Positions 38,836-45,143 of a DNA stretch of 45,143 nt are shown here, in pieces. The stretch's first letter is position 1. Each line of letters opens with the position of its first letter. The position numbers were made by a program, and so were the translations under genes. Source of the stretch: a virus; IMG/VR virus record IMGVR_UViG_3300050139_000038, positions 1 through 45,143 of that record. The stretch is one strand, 5' to 3'. The notes beneath the pieces are model-generated. The model saw only the letters and a program-made list of their open reading frames with translations. It had not been told where the DNA came from and ran no database searches.

Positions 38836-41086
38836 TACGGCTGTCGAAGCTGGGTCACCTATGGATCAAGTTAAACAGTTTATTGAATGTTCTTACATTC
38901 CATACGAGTGGCAATGGCGATTTCATTCAGCATGTAGGGAAGCAGACAGGGCAGATGGACCAGTGGATATAGGGCTAGGAGGTGCAAGAGGACCGGGAAA
39001 GAGCCATGCAGTACTCTCACAGGCCGCTTTAGATGACTGTCAAAGGGTTAAGGGGCTCAAGGTGCTCTTTTTACGCCAAACAGGACAGAGTGCCAAGGAG
39101 TCGTTCGATGACCTCGTGGCGAAGACCCTATTGGGTCATATCGTGTATTGGAAAACACAGAACTCATTGAGGTTCGAGAATGGATCGAGGATCATATTGG
39201 GGGGGTTCAAAGATGAGCGGGACATCGACAAGTATATCGGTATCGAATACGATCTAATCATTGTCGAGGAATTGACACAACTTACGCAAGCCAAGTATGA
39301 GAAGCTTCGGGGATCATTGAGAACATCAAAACCAAATTGGAGACCGAGAATGTATACATCATTCAATCCAGGAGGGATAGGTCACACATGGGTCAAGGAA
39401 AGATATGTAATACCATTTAGATTAGGAGAGCAGAATATAACTCGATTTGTGCCATCAACGTACAAAGACAACCCAGCACTCAACAAAGAGTATATCGAGT
39501 ATCTAGAGGGATTACAGGGCGATCTAGGGCGTGCGTGGCGTGAGGGAGACTGGGATCTGTTCGAGGGTCAATACTTCGCAGAATGGAGACGAGACAAGCA
39601 TGTGTGTGAACCGTTTGAAGTCCCGGACACATGGCCAAAGTTCAGGTCAATAGACCCGTCAGGACGTTCAGGTATTACATCATGTCACTGGTACGCTGTA
39701 GATCGTGATGCAAGGGTATGGGTGTATAAAGAGCATTACTGCACGGGAATGGACATGGATGAGCATGCCGAGCAAATCAAGAAGATGTCGTTTGATAGGG
39801 AGGGAAATGCCGAGAGATATCAATACACGGTCATGGATTCGGCGGCGTGGGCAAAAGCCGGATACGCCGAGACTGGGATAGAGATTTACATGCGACATGG
39901 AGTAGGTGTGGATGAGCAGTTGATCGCTTCAGACAAACACAGATTGGTTGGTTGGAACGTTGTGCATCAGTATTTACGCATTGACAAACCAACTGTGGAT
40001 AATCCCAACCCACAACCGAAACTCAAAGTGTTTAAGACGTGCTACAATATGATACGAACAATCCCAGAATTAAGACATGATGAACTTCACCCCGAGGATG
40101 TGGACTCGAAAGGTGAAGATCATTGCTTGACAGGAGATACGCTCGTTGATACTAACAAAGGACAAAAGATGATTAAAGATTTGGTTGGTAAAGATGGCAG
40201 GGTAGCCACCCTTGTTGGGTGGAAAAACTACCGCTCAGTTAGGATGACAGCACAACAACAAGAGATATTCAAAGTAACACTTGGTGATGGACGAAGTTTC
40301 AAAGCAACAGCAGATCACAATGTACTTACCGATAAGGGTTGGAAACAAGTGAAGACGCTTGATTTGGTACACGACAGTGTGATATGCTTAGATACATGGA
40401 AAAACCCATTATCATTTCAAGAACAATCCAAGAGTTTGAAGGAATCAGATACTATCTTTGCGGGAAATACTTCCAAAGGAAAGGACGCAGACTTCATGTT
40501 CGGGTATGGACGAGCGCTCATGGAAAAGTGGAGGGAGGATATCATGTCCATCATAAGGATAACGACAGATCAAACAACAGTATTGGAAATCTGGAAAAAC
40601 TATCTAGGTTCTCCCACCTCTCCCTTCATGCAAAGTTACCAGAGAATCGTAGAGCATCTGCGGAACGCATCGTTAAATACGCAGTACCAAAAGCAAGAGC
40701 ATGGCACGCCACAGCAATTGGATCAGAATGGCATAGTGAACACGCAAAAGAAAGTTGGAAACACTGGAAACAATATACAAAAAGATGCAAAGAATGTAAG
40801 AGAAGATACACAACCTATTTTCCAAGCAGATCGAAGTTCTGCCATCTTAATTGCAAAATGCGAGCCTTGCGGGAAAGAAGACGTCTACAATCTCACAGTT
40901 CCTAGTGTTAAGCACTTCTCGATAAATGGTGGTATTATAGTTCATAACTGTGGTGATGAACTCAGATACTTTCTTCAGACACTCCGAGAAGGCAAGGCTC
41001 CAAAACTTGAAAACGCTATTGAAAAGAGAATGAGACAAGCACAAGAACAGGAGACAAGTTACAATTTCAACTATACTCGCAACTAA
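38801..41086 (+). CDS. Terminase large subunit (TerL) containing an intein, 761 aa precursor
   Basis: ATPase: Walker A GARGPGKS (residues 61-68) and Walker B LIIVEEL (Asp151-Leu158 region). Nuclease: DPSGRSG (Asp285) and VMDSAAW as acidic positions; the third lies in the conserved EDH-x-x-DELRY motif. An intein (residues 442-716) interrupts that motif exactly after EDH; splicing would restore EDHCGDELRYFL and give a 486-residue enzyme of normal length. TerL packages phage DNA into proheads. An internal ATG at 38861 is an alternative start that avoids the HNH overlap. Confidence 0.9.
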   Translation: MVREQNITRCIDTAVEAGSPMDQVKQFIECSYIPYEWQWRFHSACREADRADGPVDIGLGGARGPGKSHAVLSQAALDDCQRVKGLKVLFLRQTGQSAKESFDDLVAKTLLGHIVYWKTQNSLRFENGSRIILGGFKDERDIDKYIGIEYDLIIVEELTQLTQAKYEKLRGSLRTSKPNWRPRMYTSFNPGGIGHTWVKERYVIPFRLGEQNITRFVPSTYKDNPALNKEYIEYLEGLQGDLGRAWREGDWDLFEGQYFAEWRRDKHVCEPFEVPDTWPKFRSIDPSGRSGITSCHWYAVDRDARVWVYKEHYCTGMDMDEHAEQIKKMSFDREGNAERYQYTVMDSAAWAKAGYAETGIEIYMRHGVGVDEQLIASDKHRLVGWNVVHQYLRIDKPTVDNPNPQPKLKVFKTCYNMIRTIPELRHDELHPEDVDSKGEDHCLTGDTLVDTNKGQKMIKDLVGKDGRVATLVGWKNYRSVRMTAQQQEIFKVTLGDGRSFKATADHNVLTDKGWKQVKTLDLVHDSVICLDTWKNPLSFQEQSKSLKESDTIFAGNTSKGKDADFMFGYGRALMEKWREDIMSIIRITTDQTTVLEIWKNYLGSPTSPFMQSYQRIVEHLRNASLNTQYQKQEHGTPQQLDQNGIVNTQKKVGNTGNNIQKDAKNVREDTQPIFQADRSSAILIAKCEPCGKEDVYNLTVPSVKHFSINGGIIVHNCGDELRYFLQTLREGKAPKLENAIEKRMRQAQEQETSYNFNYTRN
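40124..40948 (+). other. Intein within TerL, 275 aa
   Basis: Block A: CLTGDTLVDTNKG, starting at Cys1. Block B: FKATADHNVLTDKGW with the T-x-x-H element. C-terminal blocks: DVYNLTVPSVKHFSINGG, then IIVHN with terminal Asn and a following Cys+1. All residues needed for standard splicing are present. The middle third in this frame has no LAGLIDADG or HNH signature; instead an HNH gene is encoded there in another frame. Insertion in an active-site motif of TerL is typical of inteins. Confidence 0.85.
40384..40905 (+). CDS. HNH endonuclease nested out of frame inside the intein, 173 aa
   Basis: A second reading frame wholly inside the intein encodes IRYYLCGKYFQRKGRRLHV, then GGYHVHHKDNDRSNNSIGNL, the classic HNH_3-type core with catalytic His and Asn. 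SHLSLH follows, and a C-terminal zinc finger (KRCKECKRRY...FCHLNCKMRAL). Both this frame and the intein frame are open for over 500 bp. Alternative start at 40396. It could be the homing nuclease of the intein, translated separately from the host protein. Confidence 0.8.
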   Translation: MLRYMEKPIIISRTIQEFEGIRYYLCGKYFQRKGRRLHVRVWTSAHGKVEGGYHVHHKDNDRSNNSIGNLEKLSRFSHLSLHAKLPENRRASAERIVKYAVPKARAWHATAIGSEWHSEHAKESWKHWKQYTKRCKECKRRYTTYFPSRSKFCHLNCKMRALRERRRLQSHSS

Positions 41087-41098
41087 TTACAAACCAAT

Positions 41099-43345
41099 AT
41101 GGCAAAAAAAGAAAAAGTCATCGGATCACCAGAGACAAAAGGCAATCTGCCCGATAAGGACATCGAGAAAAGACTCAAAGACAAAAAGACTGTCCCTGAG
41201 TTCGCACCAAACTCCACTGAACGGGTGACAGCAAGTTACATCAAGAAGCGATCAGGTGAGATGATAAAGTTTAGACAGCAACTCAAAGTCGAGGGTCGCT
41301 GGAGAGAAGCAGATCAAGAATACTTACCACATGAACTGGACTTTGGCACAACTCGCAAGAGATTTGAAACTGATCAGGATACAGGATTACGTTCACGAAT
41401 GGTACCAGTGGGAGATATCACACAGCAATGGAGACAAGCTTCAAGTTCTCCTACTCTCTTGGCGAAAATACAAACAGCAATCGGTCTTATCATTGACCAA
41501 ATGCCAGAGGCAGAGCTTGTTCCGCTTCTTAAGAGATACCAAGCGACTACAGACATGGCATATGCGCTATGGAAAAGGAACTGGCAAATCAGTGGATCAA
41601 AAGACAAATTGAAAATGACAGTATTTAACATGTTTAAGTATGGTTGGACTGTTCAACGTACGTTCCCACACAAGTATTCGATACCAAAGCGTGTGAGAGT
41701 GACTGTGGATACAGAAAACCCTGAAAAGGATACATATGAAGAACGTGAAATTGAGAGATATAACGACGTGGATGTACAACCACTCGATCCGTTCAGAACA
41801 TGGATTGATGAGATGACCTTGCCGTACCAGCCAGAGACTATGAAAGAGTGTTACTACGAAGTTGACATGGACTACGACACATTCATGACTGAATACGGTG
41901 ATTATCCGAACGCAAAGTTCGTACCGCCAAATTCATTCATGCAACGTGGTGAAGAAGAATCAAAAGTTAGACTTGGCGGAACGATCCGAGACAACACGAA
42001 TGCTGACATCAAAGAGCGTACAGACATCGTGACTGTGGGTATATTCGAATCAATCCGCAAAGACTTATTCAGTATTTACATCCCAAAGTGGAACATCCCC
42101 GTGTATGTTAGTCCCCTACCAAACGATGAGGGGTATTTGTCGATTACGCACACGATGTACATCATTCGTTCAAGTAAACTTCCGTATGGTATCTCAATCT
42201 GGGAAATCATCAGACAAAACAAAGGACTATACGACAAGATGAAGAACATGACGTTCGATCAGCTCGTGCTATCGATCATGAAGTCATTCTTCTACTCGGG
42301 GACGAATATGAACCTCGGTGACGGAAAGATAATGATCGTGCCAGGTGAGGGTAGACAGATAACTTCATCAACAGGAAAGCCTGAAATCACATGGAACGAA
42401 GTCCCTGGACCAGGCAAAGAAGCGTGGGAGGGTATGAAAGCTATCCAGGACATGATGGATGATGACACGGGTATCACACCAACACTTGAGGGTGAAATCA
42501 CAGGCAAGACGCTCGGTGAGATACAGCTCGCCCGTGAGGCGGCACTGCATCGTCAGAAGATTCCATTGGATAACATTGCATGGCTTATTGAGCAAGATGC
42601 ATATCTCCGTCTCTCATGGATGTCACAACTCTACACTATCCCCACAGTCAAGGATTTCACCGATGAACAGGAACTTATGGATTATGAGAAAGAGAATCAG
42701 ATCGAACATTCTGAGTTATTCCAAGAACAGTCAAGTGATGGAAACCCAGAGCCAAAGATTACAGCAACATACTTGCCACAATTATCGCTTCATCTATCAG
42801 ATTCCGAAGGGAAGTTGGTTGCGGGAAAAGAGTCGCAGTTCTATCAGTTAGGTCACAAGAAAGGTCAGATACATCCCCGTCAACTAAAGTGGAAAGGTAT
42901 ATTCAAAATCATACCAAGGTCGATCATTGATTCATCGCAGACACTGGTGCATGCGGCGAAAATGGAAATGGCAAACTTACTTGTGCCTTTGCTATCAAGT
43001 CCATTACCAAACGCAATGCAGTTACTAGCCAAGATCGCAAAGCAGATCATTAAGGTACATGAGGAGGATGAAAAGGATTGGTTACCAGATACATGGGTCG
43101 ATTTTCTGGAGAATCCGGAGGCACAACAGCCTCAACAGCCAGGAACAGGGGGTCTACCACCCGGACAAGGGGCGCCACAAGCGCCAGGACAAGCCCAGAC
43201 GCAAGGAAACCCTCAAGGTGGGTCAATGCAAGGTAATCAGGGAATGGCGCCGCCACAAGCACCTACGGCAGTACCAAGAGGACAAGTTTCATCTGGCACC
43301 CCACCCCAGTCAGGTCTAGGTTCTATATTCCAAAAAAAGCTCTAG
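41099..43345 (+). CDS. Portal protein, 748 aa
   Basis: Length and position right after TerL fit a large podoviral (P22-size) portal. Features: a helical N-terminal part (ASYIKKRSGEMIKFRQQLK), a wing domain, the long helices of the stem/crown (e.g. IWEIIRQNKGLYDKMKNMTF, GKTLGEIQLAREAALHRQK), and a Gln/Gly/Pro-rich disordered C-terminus from about residue 670. The portal forms the dodecameric gate through which TerL packs DNA. No intein or frameshift is seen here. Confidence 0.85.
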   Translation: MAKKEKVIGSPETKGNLPDKDIEKRLKDKKTVPEFAPNSTERVTASYIKKRSGEMIKFRQQLKVEGRWREADQEYLPHELDFGTTRKRFETDQDTGLRSRMVPVGDITQQWRQASSSPTLLAKIQTAIGLIIDQMPEAELVPLLKRYQATTDMAYALWKRNWQISGSKDKLKMTVFNMFKYGWTVQRTFPHKYSIPKRVRVTVDTENPEKDTYEEREIERYNDVDVQPLDPFRTWIDEMTLPYQPETMKECYYEVDMDYDTFMTEYGDYPNAKFVPPNSFMQRGEEESKVRLGGTIRDNTNADIKERTDIVTVGIFESIRKDLFSIYIPKWNIPVYVSPLPNDEGYLSITHTMYIIRSSKLPYGISIWEIIRQNKGLYDKMKNMTFDQLVLSIMKSFFYSGTNMNLGDGKIMIVPGEGRQITSSTGKPEITWNEVPGPGKEAWEGMKAIQDMMDDDTGITPTLEGEITGKTLGEIQLAREAALHRQKIPLDNIAWLIEQDAYLRLSWMSQLYTIPTVKDFTDEQELMDYEKENQIEHSELFQEQSSDGNPEPKITATYLPQLSLHLSDSEGKLVAGKESQFYQLGHKKGQIHPRQLKWKGIFKIIPRSIIDSSQTLVHAAKMEMANLLVPLLSSPLPNAMQLLAKIAKQIIKVHEEDEKDWLPDTWVDFLENPEAQQPQQPGTGGLPPGQGAPQAPGQAQTQGNPQGGSMQGNQGMAPPQAPTAVPRGQVSSGTPPQSGLGSIFQKKL

Positions 43346-43348
43346 GTG

Positions 43349-43357
43349 TGGTATAAT
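43349..43357 (+). promoter_or_regulatory. Extended -10 leaderless promoter after the portal gene
   Basis: TGGTATAAT; the -10 ends 6 bp before the ATG at 43364, in the string TGGTATAATAAAGACATG. It is nearly the same as at 37409 (TGGTATAATAAGACCATG). No TTATCC box is visible here. Confidence 0.65.
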
Positions 43358-43363
43358 AAAGAC

Positions 43364-43564
43364 ATGGAAGGAACACTAACAGAACTCATCATGGCATGTG
43401 GGAAAGACTTTGTAGCCTTACACAAAGTTGTCGGAGGATTTCGTGCTGACGGAAATAAAGAAGTAGATGACATGGAGTTCCCAATAAAACACTTTGAGGA
43501 AATGGGAGATACTCCAGAACACGCAGTCGAAAAACTATTATCAAAATTACAGGTAAAAATATAA
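43364..43564 (+). CDS. Small hypothetical protein, 66 aa
   Basis: Start set at the ATG 43364 rather than the GTG at 43346, because the latter would translate the -10 box (MWYNKD). Begins MEGTLTELIMACGKDFVALH; mixed alpha/beta, slightly acidic. Not recognised; lies in the portal-to-head segment. Confidence 0.6.
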   Translation: MEGTLTELIMACGKDFVALHKVVGGFRADGNKEVDDMEFPIKHFEEMGDTPEHAVEKLLSKLQVKI

Positions 43565-43565
43565 C

Positions 43566-43844
43566 ATGAGTAAACGCTCTACATCTGATGGATATATGTC
43601 TTCGGTAGAAAAAGGAAGTCGTAAGCTCGATAGATTTTTTAAGAAGATGGGAGGCAAGAGCGAAATGAGTATCATGCAAGAAAAACGAAGAGAGGAAGAT
43701 ATAAAATCTGGTGCTTATGCAAAACGAAAAGCGGAATCTGAATTGGATACAAAAAAATATAAAGAAGTAGTTAGAAAATATCATGCTGAGGTATCTGCGG
43801 GAGGTAATCCAATAAATCCTTATACAGGAAAAACTCATCACTAA
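43566..43844 (+). CDS. Basic hypothetical protein, 92 aa
   Basis: Lys/Arg/Glu-rich and helical (SKRSTSDGYMSSVEKGSRKL; KKYKEVVRKYHAEVSAGG). Shares the motif R(S/T)TSDGYM with the gene at 43873, so the two probably arose by duplication of a short module. No family recognised. Confidence 0.55.
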   Translation: MSKRSTSDGYMSSVEKGSRKLDRFFKKMGGKSEMSIMQEKRREEDIKSGAYAKRKAESELDTKKYKEVVRKYHAEVSAGGNPINPYTGKTHH

Positions 43845-43872
43845 GTAATTATTAACAACTAACAAAACTATT

Positions 43873-44172
43873 ATGACAAAGGTAAATGCAAGTGAAGTAT
43901 CAGAAAAAGCAAAGTCGAAGTTACGCCCGACAGTTAAGATGGGTGGCACGGTGACTGTTAATGGAAAAACTCCGTCAGCGGCATGGGAAAAGAAAAGTCA
44001 GGCAAATCACGAAGCTAATCGTGCAAAACGTACAACAAGTGATGGATATATGCCGAGAGTTAAAGAAAATATGATTCAATATAACAAAGAACGGGGTAGT
44101 AAAATGTCTCCGTTGGAAACATCCGTAAGGAAACATAATAAGAAAGTAACAAAAGAGGATTTGAAACAATAA
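43873..44172 (+). CDS. Basic hypothetical protein, 99 aa
   Basis: Basic, probably partly disordered. Contains VKMGGTVTVNGKTPSAAWEK and the shared motif AKRTTSDGYMPRV (compare KRSTSDGYMSSV at 43566). Possibly a DNA- or capsid-binding accessory protein; not recognised. Confidence 0.55.
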   Translation: MTKVNASEVSEKAKSKLRPTVKMGGTVTVNGKTPSAAWEKKSQANHEANRAKRTTSDGYMPRVKENMIQYNKERGSKMSPLETSVRKHNKKVTKEDLKQ

Positions 44173-44173
44173 C

Positions 44174-44341
44174 ATGTCCCAGAAGCAAATCAAACAAGCG
44201 AATAAGTTCACGGTGAAACAAGTCCTCGCAAGTATCGAATGGTCAATCGAGGACGGTGAGTTGATATTGCTGTCAAGACTATCAGACGAGTTTATCACCA
44301 TAAACATGGACGCAGTAATAAACAAAAATGGCGAAGATTAA
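44174..44341 (+). CDS. Small hypothetical protein, 55 aa
   Basis: MSQKQIKQANKFTVKQVLAS, then an acidic beta/alpha part (ELILLSRLSDEFITINMDAV). Overlaps the next gene by 14 bp. Start without Shine-Dalgarno. Function unknown. Confidence 0.55.
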   Translation: MSQKQIKQANKFTVKQVLASIEWSIEDGELILLSRLSDEFITINMDAVINKNGED

Positions 44342-44585
44342 CAAATTACAATCAGGACAGTTGATGGCACTCATGGATAAGCCTGGGTGGTCAGCACTTC
44401 TGTCACTTGTCGCAATGACCATAAACGAATTGAACGCCCGAGAGGTTACGGGTCAGAATGAGTTCGAGATTATTCGTTCAGTCTATCTCCGAGAAGGTCG
44501 GGTCGGTGCCCTCAAAGAGTTCTTCAATGATATCGAGAACGGTAATTCATTATCAGGTGAGGCGACTAGAGGACAATTAACATGA
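44328..44585 (+). CDS. Small hypothetical protein, 85 aa
   Basis: Helical: KLQSGQLMALMDKPGWSALL, then TINELNAREVTGQNEFEI and REGRVGALKEFFNDIENG. Proteins of this size and style often lie beside portal genes in podoviruses, but the family role is unknown to me. ATGA overlap with the next gene. Confidence 0.65.
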   Translation: MAKINKLQSGQLMALMDKPGWSALLSLVAMTINELNAREVTGQNEFEIIRSVYLREGRVGALKEFFNDIENGNSLSGEATRGQLT

Positions 44586-44983
44586 TTCCAGAACATTCAA
44601 TTCTACAACTCACTGGACCCGATGGTACATGTGAGTTCAATGTAGATCCAGATCAGGAACAATTCAAGATGACAATGGGTAAGGAAACGAAACGATTCAG
44701 ACGGGTTGACCTATGGAGTCTCACATTTGCCATAGCCAACGCCGAACAACAAGCAGACATGATACCCGTGAGACGAAGTGAGGTAGTAACATATCGCAGG
44801 AAGCATAATGTCAAACTCAAAAAGGACATGAAGAAAGGTGAAGTGATTCATGTATCGTGCGAGATGAATGTAGAGAAAACAGTCGTCGAGGGGCTTAAGG
44901 GTCTTATTGAACAAAATGCCCCCAAGGTAGTAGATCGAGGAGGATTACCAATCATCGGAGCATCAAAGTTATCCACAGGATAG
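44582..44983 (+). CDS. Hypothetical protein, 133 aa
   Basis: Beta-rich N-terminus (ILQLTGPDGTCEFNVDPDQE), a middle section with FRRVDLWSLTFAIANAEQ, a basic loop (TYRRKHNVKLKKDMKKGEV) and a C-terminal helix. Not recognised. The TTATCCACAG box of the next promoter is inside its last codons, as at other promoters here. Confidence 0.65.
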   Translation: MIPEHSILQLTGPDGTCEFNVDPDQEQFKMTMGKETKRFRRVDLWSLTFAIANAEQQADMIPVRRSEVVTYRRKHNVKLKKDMKKGEVIHVSCEMNVEKTVVEGLKGLIEQNAPKVVDRGGLPIIGASKLSTG

Positions 44984-45018
44984 TAGTTGTGTACAAATTA
45001 TTAAATAACTTATATAAT
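44969..45018 (+). promoter_or_regulatory. Promoter upstream of the second copy of the 158 gene start
   Basis: TTATCCACAG (44969-44978), TGTACA (44990-44995), 17 bp, TATAAT (45013-45018). The ATG at 45027 is 8 bp after the -10. Same architecture as at 102-151, where the box-to--10 distance (34 bp) is identical. Confidence 0.65.
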
Positions 45019-45026
45019 ACAGACAT

Positions 45027-45143
45027 ATGACAACACTCATAAAAGAAAAGAAAGCAAAAGTTAGTCCACAACAGTTCGTTACACTTGAACAGTTTGATAA
45101 ATTGACCGATGTATTGAAATCAATTTCAGATACAGTGATCGAA
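45027..45143 (+). CDS. 5' part of the gene also found at 158 (continues beyond window)
   Basis: Encodes MTTLIKEKKAKVSPQQFVTL and onward. From the sixth residue (Lys) it is identical to the 157-aa protein at 158, whose own start reads MPTITPTKEKK. The frame is open to the window end. On a circular map this is the same gene with a variant first few codons. Confidence 0.85.
   Translation, partial: MTTLIKEKKAKVSPQQFVTLEQFDKLTDVLKSISDTVIE
45041..45143 (+). repeat. Right copy of 103-bp terminal direct repeat
   Basis: Perfect copy of 178-280, reaching exactly to the last base of the window. It marks either circular closure of the assembly or a real duplication. Confidence 0.95.

Noticed and set aside
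43346-43363. GTG start 18 bp upstream of the 43364 gene
   Set aside because: It would translate the extended -10 box; the ATG at the predicted transcription start is more likely.
1-45143. Alternative genetic code (UGA as Gly, as in some CPR lineages)
   Set aside because: TGA is used as a normal stop in many tightly coupled ATGA overlaps, and genes end at sensible lengths, so the standard code applies.

Overview
The window looks like an almost complete genome of a tailed phage with a podovirus-like gene set, most likely assembled from a metagenome. A 103-bp perfect direct repeat (178-280 = 45041-45143) joins its two ends, so the map is probably circular at about 44.9 kb. Every confident gene is on the plus strand, packed with ATGA/TAATG start-stop overlaps. 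There is no integrase, CI-type repressor, DNA polymerase, primase, helicase or tRNA that I can see, so I read it as a lytic, host-replisome-dependent phage. Host inference (weak): the secreted 'GNVGIGTT'-repeat protein at 7830, a papain-like peptidase joined to a peptidoglycan-binding domain, and the near absence of Shine-Dalgarno sequences all remind me of Patescibacteria/CPR genomes and their phages.

Layout. (1) 158-25382, head, tail and lysis: small head-proximal genes, scaffold-like protein, decoration-like protein, major capsid protein, beta-rich fibre proteins, two proteins with signal peptides, a head-tail adaptor-like protein, an HNH endonuclease, a nozzle-like protein, a long Gly-rich fibre, internal virion proteins (LysM and lysozyme-like domains), a transglycosylase-like protein, an endolysin and a holin candidate. 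The block ends in a strong intrinsic terminator. (2) 25488-36441, early/middle genes: small membrane proteins, zinc ribbons, a RecU-like nuclease, an annealing-protein/YqaJ-exonuclease recombination pair, a replisome-organiser-like initiator with three 16-bp iterons inside its gene, an MT-A70 methylase, two ribbon-helix-helix proteins and a cluster of micro-genes. (3) 36442-37770: structured non-coding DNA, a leader-peptide/terminator arrangement and small genes. (4) 37770-45143, packaging: TerS, HNH, TerL interrupted by a 275-residue intein, portal, small genes, then back to the 158 gene.

The most unusual points are: an intact HNH endonuclease ORF encoded out of frame wholly inside the TerL intein; a set of TATAAT promoters whose -10 ends exactly 6 or 7 bp before the ATG, predicting leaderless mRNAs, many with a DnaA-box-like TTATCC(A/C)CAG element 23-34 bp further upstream; frame-shifting 16-bp iterons in the initiator gene; and signal-peptide proteins placed inside the tail-gene operon. 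All functional names come from reading motifs by eye; no database search was run.
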